Source of the DNA: Oreohelix idahoensis
Taxonomy: Eukaryota; Mollusca; Gastropoda; Stylommatophora; Oreohelicidae
Assembly: GCA_024509875.1 (NCBI GenBank)
Contig: JAMPIV010016244.1
Coordinates: 186,001-250,000, forward strand
DNA length: 64,000 bases
Direction of reading: 5' to 3'
In this document: piece after piece, positions 24,407 to 36,190 of the stretch
Layout of the letters: each line of letters begins with the position of its first letter
Numbering within the stretch: the stretch's first letter is position 1
Program-made: the position numbers and the translations under genes
Notes under the pieces: model-generated
What the model was told of the DNA's origin: nothing
The model's input: the letters and a program-made list of their open reading frames with translations, nothing else
Database searches by the model: none

Positions 24407-27400
24407 CCCCATCAAGGCCAGCTCCTTGACGTGGAGATGGGGCTCAAGTACAGCCATCAGCGGCTGAAAAACCAAGACTGGCCAGGCCCTCCTAGACTCG
24501 AGCAAGACCACAGTCTGCCCTAGAAAGTCAAGGTGCTGAAGACGGAGGCAACCAGCCAAGAGGCGCACCACAGCAATCAGGATGCCACGCATTAGCGCTA
24601 TGGGAAGTATGCCTATATCTGCAAAACGTTATGGCACTCGCCCTGTGACGGACACCCAGGCAGGCGCAGTGCCGGGCCCTCTGCCTCGGAAGGGCCCAAC
24701 CCCTACTACTGGGGGTCCTTCTCAATTGCCCCGGGGAGCCAGGAGGCATGAGAATAGAGCTACTGGCCAAGCAAAGAAAAGACCATTTAAAATAATGCAC
24801 TGGAATGCTGAAGGCGTCAATAGTAAAAAAGACGGCTACAGCAAAAAAATTAGAGCTCGAAAATATCTTGAATGAAGAGCAAGTAAATGTATGTTGCTTG
24901 CAAGAAACCCACCTCAACAAAGACATAGCCTTCAAAATCAGAGGCTACCAGTGCTACCGATCTGACCGAATAGACAGGCGAAAAGGTGGAATACTGACAC
25001 TCGTGAGGAATAACATCAGTGCATGTCAGCTTGAAACATATATGGAGGGGGGGGCGGAATACCAGATGCTTCATCTCAGGACAGAAAGTTCAGAATTCCA
25101 CCTGCTCAACTACTACTGTCCGAGCGACCGCCCACTGGCACTAGATACAATCCCAGCAAAAGAAAGACTGATTGTATGCGGAGACTTCAACAGCCACTCA
25201 CAGAGCTGGGGCTATGATCACATGGACAGGAGAGGTGAGGAGCTTGAAAACTGGCAGGATGACAATGGGCTTATCCTGATTAACCAGCCAATCGACCCAC
25301 CAACCTTCTACTCGAGATCATGGCACACCACCTCTACACCAGACCTGGCATTCCACTCACCCAGCTTGGAGTGGAACACCACACGCGTTGTAGGGAAACA
25401 ACTTGGAGGCAGCGACCACCGGCCAGTCTTCCTAATTGTGGAAAATGAACTTGTCAAGGAGAGCAGCACTCTCTCTCTAGGTGGAACTACAAGAAGGCAG
25501 ACTGGACAATGTACCAGCACCGTACTAGTATACTGGCTAGAGATCTGACTGTAGACAAAGACATCAATAAGCTAGTTGATGAATTCAGCAGATGCATATT
25601 ACAGGCTGCTCGTGAAACAATACCTAGAGGGGCTCGTAAGCACTACAAACCATATTGGAATAGTGAACTAGAGCAGCTGCACAACGACGTGGAAACATCT
25701 CGAAAGCAGGCAGAGACCAGTCCATGCCAAGAACACCACAATAACTACCAGCAAGCTAAGGCCAAATTTCAAAGGGCCAAGTTGCAGGCCAGGCGAAGAA
25801 GCTGGAAGGAGAAAACAGAGTCCTTGAACTTTGAAAGAGATACGAGGAAACTGTGGAAGCTGGTAAAGCAACTTAACGATGAAGGTACAGAGAGAAACTC
25901 AAGGATTGCTCTGTACAAAGATGGAAACATCCTCATGGGAAAACAGGCAGCTGATCACTTTGCAGACTCCTTTGCTAAAGACAACAACATCGAAGTTAGC
26001 CCAGAGAAGCAACAGGAGACTCGTGAGAAACAACACGCAGGACGAGATGGAACCATACCTGAAGTTATGGAGGCACCAATCACATTCAGAGAACTGGAGC
26101 TTGCAATATCCAAATTGAAAATGAGAAAGTCGCCAGGAGTTGATGGAGTGTCCAATGAAATGATTAAGAACTTGGGAACCGCAGCAAAAACAAAGCTGCT
26201 GCAGATCTTCAATATCTGTTGGAACTCAGGCAGAGTTCCACAGACCTGGAGGGAAGCAATCATGATACCACTCCTAAAACCAGGAAAAGACAGTTCCACT
26301 GCCTCCAGCTACAGACCAATCAGCCTTACAAGCTGCCTCTGCAAAACAATGGAACGTATCATCAACCTCAGGCTACAGTGGTACCTTGAAAGTGAAAACC
26401 TTCTTGTACCACAGCAGGCGGGCTTTAGGCAGTGTTATTCCACCGAAGATCAGGCAACTTACCTTTCCCAAGAGATTGAGGATGCGTTCCAAGATAAGAA
26501 ACTGGTACTAGCAGCATGGATAGATCTAAGAAAAGCATTTGACAAGGTTTGGAAAGAAGGGCTTCTGAAGAAACTGAGAAATTGTAGAGTGAATGGTAAG
26601 ATGTACAAATGGGTGAAAGCATACTTGCATAACAGAAGAGCCCGAGTACAACTAGATGGCCTCAAGAGTAAGAAAATTCTACTGCGTCATGGCGTCCCTC
26701 AGGGAGGGGTTCTGTCCCCCACACTTTTCCTAGTCTACATCAATGACCTGGTTGCTGAACTACCACATGGAATGAAAGTGGCAATGTACGCTGATGACCT
26801 GGTAATATGGTGCACAGATGAGCATGCAACAGTGGCCACCAAACTGCTACAAAGAGCTATAGATGCCTTAACCTCATGGGCAAATAGATGGTGTGTCAGC
26901 ATCAACACAGACAAGTGCAGCACTACGCTCTTCACCCTCTCTCCCAAACAAAAAGCTGGTGTCATCAAGATAAACAAAGAGCTCCTGAGAGAAGATAAAC
27001 AACCCACCTATCTCGGAGTTACATTCGATGATAGGCTGACATGGAAGCAGCACATCAACAAGGCAGCAACAAAGGCCAGGAGGAAGCTAGCCATCCTGAG
27101 AAAACTAAGTGGAACCACATGGGGAGCCAGCGGGAAAATACTTAGTAAAGTTTACCAGCAGGGCATACGACCACACCTGGAATATGGGTCAGCTGCGTGG
27201 TGTCCAGCATCAAACACCACATTACAAGAGCTAGATAAGGTGCAAAACCAGGCGCTTAGGGTCATCACGGGGGCAATGAAATCAACGCCTATAGTGGAGA
27301 TGGAGAAAATGGGGAGGATACAAGCACTGAGAGAACGCAGAGACACAGGCAGAAAAGTTCCTCTGTATGCCGAGCCATCCAATGAAGGACAGATTCCAAA

Positions 27401-28466
27401 ACCTAGCAATGGGGCGACTGAAAAGAAGCAGCTTTATCCACCAGGCCAAACGATTTCGTAGACAAACCTCAGACCTGCCTGAAGTTAACAGCCCTCTAAA
27501 GTCTGTGCCAGAACAAACCCCTTGGAGAGAGGAGCATGGACTACCAGTACACATCCACACAAAAGTGAAAGGAATATTCGACAGGGATGAACAGAACAGC
27601 GTGCAACGTAGGACAGTCACTCTCAGTTTCCTGGATGATAAATACCCACAGGACCTCTGGGTCCGAGTATACACGGATGGGTCAGCACAGAATGCAGTAA
27701 AGAATGGAGGAGCAGGAGTGTACATAGAATACCCAAACAACACTAGGGATACGGTCAGAGTACCAATGGGGAAATTCTGTAACAACTATGATGCAGAAGT
27801 CCAGGCAATCAAGGTGGCAACTGAGAAACTACTGAACACCAATCTCGGTCCACAGCCTGTAGTATTCCTGACAGATGCAAGATCAGCACTCCAAGCACTT
27901 CAGTCCAGAAAATTGCCAGTTATACAGGCCCTACTTTCTGAACTGTGCAACCAGCGCAGGGTCGCCATGCAGTGGATACCGTCTCATTGTGGAATACCAG
28001 GAAACGAGAGAGCAGACGGACTGGCTAAAGAAGGTGCTGCAGACGAACAACCAGATGTACCAGTAACGTACCATCAGAAGAAAAAGATGATCAAATCTAT
28101 CAGAAAGCCACCAACATCAACGCAGGATGACTACCAAGCTATGAACAGATCAGAACAAATAGTCATTCTGCGCCTCAGAACAGGACACAACCGCCTCCGC
28201 AGCCACATGTATACAAAAACAAAATTCAAGATTGGCAATTCAGCCATGTGTACATGTGGACAGGCACCCCAGACAGCGGAGCACGTACTGCAAGATTGCC
28301 CCGAATATGATATATTGAGGCAAACCCACTGGCCCAGAGAAACAACACTGGAAGCAAAACTATATGGACCCCTGTATGAACTACAAAAGACAGTGAAGTT
28401 TATACAAGAAACAACATTGCAGATATAGACAATATATTTCAAGCGAACGAAAGAAGAAGAAGAAGA
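24407..28466 (+). mobile_element. I/Nimb-like non-LTR retrotransposon, 4,060 bp, with target duplication and (GAA)n tail
   Basis: Both boundaries are defined at base level: ATAAGCAGCTCT at 24,395-24,406 is duplicated at 28,467-28,478, and uninterrupted family A sequence at about 1,405-1,425 (minus strand) shows the empty site. The element starts with CCCCATC, which can pair with GATGGGG about 30 bases on, and ends in GAA repeats. About 175 bases precede the single large ORF; no ORF1 (gag-like) is present. Either the insertion is 5'-truncated or this lineage lacks ORF1. The ORF is annotated separately. Confidence 0.9.
24582..28428 (+). pseudogene. Endonuclease-RT-RNase H polyprotein of the Nimb-like LINE
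   Basis: The product would nick DNA, copy the element RNA and remove the RNA strand. In order: a Pro/Arg-rich leader; an AP endonuclease with the Asn of MHWNAEGV, the Glu of CLQETHL, GDFNS and SDHRP (24,795-25,430); RT with RPISLTSCLCKTMERI, QAGFR, GVPQGGVLSP and catalytic YADD (26,787-26,798); an RNase H with all four acidic positions (YTDGSA, DAEVQA, LTDARS, NERADG; 27,670-28,020); and a CTCG-X6-H-X4-C knuckle (28,250-28,295). Three frame changes break it: near 24,835 in A-runs, near 25,500 and near 27,346. Otherwise catalytic residues are preserved, so it is a young dead copy or the frames suffered sequencing error. RNase H places it in the I superfamily; Nimb is my best guess within it. 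Confidence 0.85.
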
Positions 28467-29173
28467 ATAAGCAGCTCTAAAACAAAATCCATGGTGATAT
28501 CACAAGAAGAAAGAAGACACCAGATTAAGCTGGGAGAACAGGTCCTGGAGCAGGTCGACCATTTAAATACCTCGGAGCTATTATAGACCAAAAGCGAGGC
28601 ATCAAAGACGAGTTGGCCACTCGAAAAGCAGCAGCTGGGAGACTTTTTTCAGGCCATAAATCGAGGATTCCTCAGCAAGAGAGAGGTTGGTAAGAAAACG
28701 AAGATGGCTGTATACCGCTCCACCTATGTCCCAGTCTTGACATATGGATGCGAGTCATGGGCAATGACTACAACCCATAAAAGCCAGATCCAAACCTCAG
28801 AAATGAGGTATCTGAGGAAGGTGGTTGAAGTAACAAGAAGAGACATGGTACGCAACCAGACGATACGTCAAGGCCTTAAATCCTACCCCCTGCAGACCCA
28901 AGTAGAACAGTCCCATTTAAGATGGTTTGGCCATGTCTGCAGAATGGGAGAAGATCGGATACCACGACAAGCATGGGAAACAAAGAGCCAAGGATCCAGA
29001 CCCCAAGGACGACCCAGAGTCCGCTGGGAGGACAACATTAGACAATCTTTGAAGGACCGAGGACTAGAATGAAACCAGGCCAGGAGGAAGACAGCCGATA
29101 GGATAGTCTGGCGCTCTCTCTTCAAAACCTCTACACCTCACGGTAGAAGGGGAACGACTAATTAAGTAAGTAA
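28467..29173 (+). mobile_element. RTE-like LINE family A, 3' half of the split copy
   Basis: Opens with the second ATAAGCAGCTCT and carries the C-terminal part of the ORF: STYVPVLTYGCESWAMT, then a SHLRWFGHVCRMGEDR block (28,704-29,072). It ends GGGGAACGACTAATTAAGTAAGTAA at 29,173, the short tandem tail typical of this family. Right after it, GAAAATTTGACA (29,174-29,185) repeats the left flank at 23,650, so the whole family A insertion is bounded. Confidence 0.85.
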
Positions 29174-29357
29174 GAAAATTTGACAGAAAACCCTGAGAAA
29201 AACAGCTTCCGCAGTGCTGCAGTTTCTTGTGAAACATGGTACATTTCCAGGGCTTGCCACTACATCTGGTATGGAACATACCCATACGCATTAGCTAGAT
29301 CCAACCAAATTACATGGGGATTTGCTCTGTCAGACTTTACCTTTTTGAATTGCTTCC
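29174..29357 (-). mobile_element. R2/HERO-like LINE relic, middle piece
   Basis: Matches 8,704-8,886 of the larger HERO-like copy and continues the relic broken at 23,661. It is cut again at GAATTGCTTCC (29,347-29,357) by a SINE. Confidence 0.8.
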
Positions 29358-29663
29358 GGGACCGCAAGATGCAGCAATAGTGAAAGCAGTCAGCGACCCA
29401 TAGCTTGACTGCTTGCATCAGGACCAGCGAACCAGAGCTGGTAAAGACCGCACTTCACCTCCACGTGGTGGTCCTGGAAACAGTCTGCAGCAGTGCAGTC
29501 TGGCTGAGCGAGTGCGGATCGAAATGGGAAGGCAAACCCGGTCCCTAAAAAATGCTTGCAGAAGTAGGATGTGTCGACCGAAAGGTGCAAATATCACAGC
29601 TTAGGCGTAAACAGACACAACGCAACCACCGTCCTTTTCAGGGCGAACGAGGAAGAAGAAAAA
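29358..29663 (+). mobile_element. (GAA)-tailed SINE, about 306 bp, with target duplication
   Basis: Flanked by GAATTGCTTCC at 29,347-29,357 and 29,664-29,674. Its body recurs at 51,852-52,144 (plus) and 58,081-58,295 (minus). The 3' end, GGGCGAACGAGGAAGAAG, closely resembles the ends of the Nimb-like LINEs (GCGAACGAAAGAAG and GTGAACGAAGAAG), so the LINE machinery probably moved it. I see no convincing Pol III A and B boxes in correct spacing, so the 5' end is either not tRNA-derived or decayed. No coding potential. Confidence 0.85.
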
Positions 29664-29768
29664 GAATTGCTTCCCAGATCATTGTGGCATGCTCTAGACA
29701 CCTTAGAGTTTCTGGGATACCTCATTTCTGGATGATATTGTCAATGTACCGATTCACCAGGTAGTAAA
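29664..29768 (-). mobile_element. R2/HERO-like LINE relic, right end
   Basis: Matches 8,876-8,982 of the larger HERO-like copy and ends at about 29,768, where similarity stops. This is the 5'-side truncation point of the relic. Confidence 0.75.
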
Positions 29769-32505
29769 TTACAACACTGATCAGTTGAAAGGATTCATTT
29801 AAACCAATAATACCACATCGTTTACACATTTAAATATATGTTACAACATAATTGTGTTTTCTATCATGTATACACGTGGTATATACAGTTAACTGTTAGT
29901 GTCATTTGTGGTGGGTTTTGATGTTATTAAGTGTGGTTGCTAGGTTACTTAGTGTACTGAATGAGGTCAGCTGTGAAGGTCCCTGAGGATAACAGTTTAT
30001 GTGAGTTTACAGAGTACATTACTACTACCACCTATGACCTCAAGCAGACTTATTTGTGATTTATATGACTGATAGCTACGTTTAATGTCTAGGGTAATGA
30101 AATGTGGTGTGCTGGTAATTAAGTACACAAACACACACACACACAAACACTAATATTAAGCTCTATGATCAATTCAATTAACACTGTGTTTTAAAATTTA
30201 GAAATTAAAATTTTTTCAAATTTATTTTGTCCTGAACCAAGTTTTTCTTCTGGTCAGGACTTTTAAATCAATATGAATTAATGTCAATAGAAGTACAGAT
30301 AATTGAATAATCACATGAAAGGCTTGTACATATATATAAGTTAAATTTGCTAATATTGGTACTAACTAAAAGTCTTTAGGAAAACTAATGCTGGATGTCG
30401 GGTCGGGGTATTTGCATCATACCCAGTCTTTGGTTAACAATGTCATTTGCTCCTTATACAGGATTAATGGTAGACAAAAAGTTTCTTATTTTTCACAATG
30501 TAGTTTAGATTATAATTTTGTAGTTGATGAATCTCAGCAGGCCAGGTCTTTTATACTTAACTGGCCTGTGACGATGAAAGAAAGTTGTTCCTTAGGCCCA
30601 CTCCTCACATGCTCTGAGGTAGTATGGTAGGCATCTCCTTTCATACAAAGTTGGACTTCTCCAGAACATCTGGCACTAGCACAGTGCCAGACAAAGAAAC
30701 TCTGAAACCACAAAATTAGGCTATGTCTTAACATACTACCTAATCGACCATGTTTACAAGCAATAATACATGTAATTAAAAGACAGGGTCAGATCTCTCT
30801 GACCGACCCAGCACATCTACATCAAGGCTGTTATCAAGTAGCACTAGTTTCCCATTCCTCTCCTCTAGAGACTGCACTGCATCTGAAATATTTTCATTAA
30901 TCTCTTTTTTCCATATAATATGGTGGGTGATATGTTTCCACCTGACCACCTGAAAAGAAACATCTGTATTCTTCATTTCTGATAGTTTATCATATTATAA
31001 TTCAACCTCTAGGCCCCGGAGAGTCGGCTGGGGACCTAGAATAAGTACTCACTTGTCGTAATCATTTTTCATTATATGGCAGTATCAATCACTCAGAATT
31101 GTTTAATAAAAGGTTAATAATTTCGTCCTTACCACAATTCAGAATAAAACACACAGATACGTTGAAATAGCACAAACTCAGCTGAGCTGCTGGCTAGACT
31201 AGGGCGTCCCACTATTATTAGTATATATTCAATGGACGACAACTTCTTAGCCTCAACGATCTGCTCGTATGGACAGTCTTCAAAAAAATGGCAACTTGCC
31301 GGCAAATTTTTCAATAATATTAACTGGCTCGTCCAATGAGAGTACTGCCCCTTCTAGAATTTAAAATTTCAAACTAACTGTCCAATTTTTGGTCAAATGT
31401 GTAGTGTATTTCTGTCTGTCGGTCGGTCCGAACTTGGGTTTTTCCCAAAATTGCACTTGGTTTTGGGCCCAACTACAAAAAACTATTCAAATGTTTCCCT
31501 CACCCACTGCTTAGCTTTCTACTGCGAAGATAATTTTAGATTCTCTCCTCCTTGTCTCCCCCTTGTTTACATGTACTTGTTTTTCTGCCTTCGTCTCAGG
31601 GACGCGTCAAATTTAACTTTAGTGAATGCAAAACTAACATGTGTTTGCGAGTCTGCATCGAGCAAATCAGTCTTTTGTCAATAACTTCCGAATTATCTGT
31701 CCGTCTTTTTATTTGAAAGCATATTATTTGTCAGGAAAAGATAGGCTATCAAACTAGCTAATTTTTGTTATTCTAAACCTATTAATAAGAAATTCCATAT
31801 TTTTCCATGTTAGTCTTGAAATCTTTACTACCACGAGTTCACTTCTTTTCCATGTGCTGTCCAGCTATTTTCGAGAGTTTTACGTCATTCTAAATAAGAG
31901 CTAAGTCTGTTTTCTTAACCTAAGTGGCTACATGTTCTTACTTTACCTCGTATTTCAAACACTAACTACGAGTTCGCGCGTATGTTAGGCTTAGATTCAA
32001 ACGCTTGCAGACAGCATCATTTTTTTCTTTTCTCCTTTCCTACCCCGTCTGAACGAATAGGCCTTTCGCGTCCCCATGTTATAATTAGTTTTTTTCTTTT
32101 TCCAATGACACTAGAAACGATAGTACGATCTACCAAATCAACGCGCTTGTGGCGTAGGCGAAAAAGCCGCAGCTTAACTTAACTATATTTTATCCCTACA
32201 ATTTATTTTAACTTTTATCTTTATAAATGGAGGATTTTAGCGCTGTATCAATGTATTCCATCACATCATTTAAGGTCTGAATAACATATACATTTAGCAA
32301 AGTGTGTATTGTTTCTTTTATTAATAGTGTGGACATTTTTTTTCACAAGCCACAGAAATAATCTGTTAAAAAAGGATTGCGCAGCTTTGGTTTAAGTGCA
32401 CCTATGGGAGCTCATTCTGTGACACTTCCTAGTGGGGGAAACAAAAATCAGTTTTTATAAGATGGAAACATTTATTTAAACAGTTAACTCCTTTTTTTTT
32501 CTAAA
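29769..32505. other. Unrecognised AT-rich intergenic DNA
   Basis: No transposon core or host gene is recognised. A short CA run lies at about 30,126-30,146 and a weak exon candidate at 30,776-30,949 (separate entry). Confidence 0.4.
30776..30949 (-). other. Weak candidate terminal exon
   Basis: On the minus strand TTTCTTTTCAG (ending at 30,950) would be a good acceptor, followed by 57 open codons with a balanced charged composition, including KKEINENISDAVQSLEER and KLVLLDNSLD, then TAA at 30,776. Family unknown. The tract reads more like coding than its surroundings, but a single short frame is thin evidence. Confidence 0.25.
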
Positions 32506-32509
32506 TTGA

Positions 32510-32742
32510 TGAGTTATGTGATGACTAAAGACTGTCACACTTGCAGTTATGTGATGACTAAAGACTGTCCTACATGCAGTTATGTGATGACTAAAGACTG
32601 TCCCACATGCAGTTATGTGATGACTAAAGACTGTCACACATGCAGTTATGTGATGAATAAAGACTGTCCTACATGCAGTTATGTGATGACTAAAGACTGT
32701 CCTACATGCAGTTATGTGATGACTAAAGACTGTCCCACCGCA
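32510..32742 (+). repeat. 33-bp minisatellite, seven units
   Basis: Units begin AGTTATGTGATGACTAAAG and differ at only a few sites. Because 33 is divisible by three and the units lack stops, both strands stay open: the plus strand repeats SYVMTKDCPTC and the minus strand repeats TVFSHHITACR. Both are by-products of the repeat; no gene is claimed. Confidence 0.9.
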
Positions 32743-32896
32743 CCCTAGCACCCCTTAGTACGCCACTGTGTACATCATTTCTTTCATCATTCCCTCCCTG
32801 CTCCACGTAAAACTTGGGCTACCTATGCTTTTAGTTCTCTGTAAGAAATGCCTAAGACTATTAGCAGACAAATATACAGAGGTCCAAAAGGTATGT
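32743..32896. other. Short spacer
   Basis: No feature seen between the minisatellite and the SINE head. Confidence 0.3.
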
Positions 32897-33137
32897 GGGG
32901 AGTCACGGTAGCGTAGTGGTTAGTGCACTGGCTTCCTAGCTCAGTGGTTCATGGTTCGATCCCCAGATGAGGTGGAATTTTTTTAGGCCACAAATGGCTC
33001 CTGGGTCGACCTATCCCCAATTGGGTATCAGAGCAACTTCTGGAAAGGTAAAGGCGGCTGGCGTGATGCTGACCACATCACCCCTAGTGTGCCGATGGAC
33101 GAGAAAATTTGGGCCCAACACCATATTCCCAATATGC
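32897..33137 (+). mobile_element. tRNA-derived SINE
   Basis: The head carries a Pol III A box (TAGCGTAGTGG, 32,909-32,919) and a consensus B box (GGTTCGATCCC, 32,953-32,963) spaced as in a tRNA gene. The body that follows (GGGTCGACCTATCC and onward) is a non-tRNA tail. It abuts a LINE fragment at about 33,138 with no visible tail between. A functional tRNA is unlikely: the strand after the B box does not close an acceptor stem. Confidence 0.8.
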
Positions 33138-34265
33138 CTCAATGGGCGTGTAACGAAATCCCAAAAAGTATGTGCATGTGCTTCATTGACTATAAGAAGT
33201 CTTTTGACAGAGTCCATCATGAGAAAATAATTGAATGCATCGAAGACATAGGTGTTGATGGAAAAGACATAAGAATAGTCAAAAACCTTTATTGGGAGAA
33301 AATTGCTACAGTAAGATCTGGAAGGAATTATTCACCACACATAGACATAAAAAGAGGTGTCAGACAAGGTTGTGGGCTGTCCCCCGGCCTACTTAACCTA
33401 TACACAGAAAAAAAATTTCAAACAGAGAAATGCCAGGATTGAACATACATGGAAGGTCAATAAACAACCTTAGATATGCAGATGATATCGTGTTGTTAGC
33501 TTAAAGTGAACAGGATTTGCAGGAACTAGTGAAGCAAGTGAACAGTATAAGTCATGAATATGGATTGGACATTAATATCGAGAAAACCACAAATATGATA
33601 ATTAGCAAAACAGACGATAAACCCACATTAAAGATAAGCGTAAATGGGAACATCCTGGAACAAGGCAAGAGCTACGTATATCTTGGCCATATAATAACAA
33701 GATGGCAGATGTGAAACAGAATTCAAGAAGAGAGTAGGAATGGTCAAAGCTACATTCAACAACATGAAACGTATACTGACATCTAAACAGTTAACTCACA
33801 GATTAAAATTGAGAATCATAAAATGTTATATATATATATTCTGCATTACTGTATGGTGTAGAAACATGGACGATGAATAAGCAATTGGAAGAAAGAATTG
33901 GGGCTCTTGAAATGTGGATATATAGAAGAATGGGGCGTATCTCATGGAAAGAGAAGAAAACAAATAAGGAGATCCTATAAAATATAGGTATGAAAAGAGA
34001 ACTAATGAGGGAGATCAAAATTAGGCAGCTAAAATACTTTGGCCACATAAAAAGGCATAACACCTTGCAGAAGACCATAATAAAAGTGAGAGTTGAAGGC
34101 AAACGTGCAAGGGGAAGACAGCGCTATAAGTGGGAAGAAAACATCAAGATATGGACATGAAAGAGTCTGTCAGAGTGCACCACCAAGACAAGAGACAGAA
34201 GACGTTGGAGATCCAATACAGCCAACCTTCGTTGTGAAGATGATAGCCGACGATGATGAAGAAAT
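33138..34265 (+). mobile_element. RTE-like LINE family F, 5'-truncated RT portion (broken)
   Basis: Reads CFIDYKKSFDRVHH, RGVRQGCGLSPGL, a catalytic YADDIVLLA (about 33,476) and INIEKTTNMIISK up to 33,714; after that the YGVETW and RRMGRISWKEKK-type C-terminal blocks are readable only by switching frames. It ends with a CDDSRR-type C-terminus near 34,255. At least five frame breaks. Distinct from families A, B, D and E by its shorter C-terminal domain. Confidence 0.75.
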
Positions 34266-36032
34266 TCGCAATAAAGCAGTTACGTCCCCTCGCAGTGATG
34301 GTTCAAGACATCATATTTCTATATGCTGAGGTTGCGAGCCTCAAATGATTGGGCCATCCACTAGCAAATTTTCACATATTAATCTTCACACGTCAATATA
34401 TACATATTAGTTCACATGTTAATAATGCATAATTTAGAAGGTAATATGTACAAACGCCAATTTTTTGGCTCACAGACTACTCACTCAGAGACAATAATTA
34501 AGACAACTTTTGACGATGCCTCTCACTCGTGTGCTGGGGTGTTGTTACTTTAGCAATACGTTCCCACTTTGACTCCGTGTTTCAGTTTCCTCAGATCCCG
34601 GTTTTCCTTGTCAAAATGATAGTTTCCCTCAGCTCTTTAAGTCCTTCAAGATGCTCCAACAAAGTCCGGTCTGATATATGGAATTCTGGTTTTATTCTTA
34701 CTCTGGCAGGTCGAGTAGTTGTCTTGGCGAGGTGATTTTTACAGTTTCTTAAACTGCAAAAGTGTCAGTTTATATTGCACTTTTCGTCCCACACCCATAA
34801 TTGCTACGATTTAGGCAAGGTCCAATCAGGATTGTTATTCTTCCTATATTTCGAATGCCCTCCAAATGTTTCAAAACATGTGTGTTTTGGTGGGTTATTC
34901 AAAATATTTCCACATAGAAAGATCTGTCACGTATTCCATATATGGCAATCAAAACATCCGATCGCTCTCTCGGCAATGTTTAAAAATACAGCATCTTACT
35001 TTACCTAAAGTAAATAGTTCGTAATACTTCCTGTCGACAGCGATTATGACATGTCGAGTGCCCGCCCGAAATGTGTCGCTTCAGACGAATAATAATTTTT
35101 TTTACTTGTAGTGAGCAAACAATAGTTCAGCATATTCCCGTCTGGCGAAGAAAGCACACTTGCCGTATCAGCGATTAAACAAGTTCGCTGGGCGACTTAA
35201 TGCTAATCCGTAGCCTGATGTCGGGTACACCCAAAATTTCCCAACCTGGTTGGCGGTTAATGTTGCATCATCTGCCTACTCTTCCACCAGCGATGGACAA
35301 GAAAACAAACAGACACGATGACTATTACCGAGAGGAGTGTAAAACCTTACTTAAAAATAGCTAATATCTGCTTGATCGCAGATATAGAAATTGTGTCAAC
35401 CCCGGAAATCGCTCGCAGTCAGTACTTACAGCAAATGTAACTGAATACGGCCGTAGCGGAGAAGAGATCGACACAATATTTCTGTAACAAACACCAGAGA
35501 AAACCAATATCAGATTACTTACCAGCATGCAATTCATCCATAACTGTGGAGCAGGTGTTGAGAATAGATAGACTTGAAGAATTGCACAATGTGGTAAAAC
35601 AGTATACCTTGTATAACAAGAACTAAGATTAATATATAAAGATCAATGATGGTGTAAGGATAAGGGGTGGTCTGAGGGGATGCTCATCTGGATGATGACA
35701 GATGATTGGTGGATTTGATGTATCTCGGACATCCCTGGGCTTAGTCACTCTTTTTCACCTTGTTCAAATTAGGGCAGTTATGGGAGACGTACTTTATTTG
35801 TTTTTTTTTGGTTCACTTTATTTGTTTTTTGGATTGTTTGTTTGGTTCTTGGAAAGGGTAAGTCACTCACACTTACACAACTTTGAATTCGATTTACTCT
35901 ATTTGGATTGAGTGGAGGGGGAAGGAGGGTTGGATAAATTATTATATTGTATTGAATTTTTTACTCTATATATCCTAATTATAACCCATCAAAGGTTGAC
36001 CGGAATACTTTGTTTAAAATTAAAAGTAGATC
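34266..36032. other. Unrecognised intergenic DNA
   Basis: No coding region, RNA gene or known repeat recognised on either strand. Composition is moderately AT-rich. Confidence 0.35.
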
Positions 36033-36190
36033 ATGTCTCTCCACAATTTCCTGTCTCCAGTAAAATTGTTCAATTCTGCTATTGGCTTCTTTCCATGCCA
36101 CGATGTCCAACTGTCCAGTATTTGCTCTCTATGTCTTCCCCTGTCTCTTTTATCCTTCAATCTTACCTGTTGGTAGGATATGCAATGACC
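36033..36190 (-). mobile_element. LINE family G, 3' scrap 1
   Basis: On the minus strand it encodes DRGRHREQILDSWTSWHG and DRKLWRDMI, the extreme C-terminus of a LINE ORF common in invertebrate genomes. Two sister scraps lie at 36,850 and 37,455. Confidence 0.65.

Noticed and set aside
32953..32963. Functional tRNA gene
   Set aside because: A and B boxes are present, but the acceptor stem does not close and a SINE body follows.
35041..35480. GC-richer stretch as a promoter or LTR
   Set aside because: I found no ends, repeats or coding sequence linked to it.
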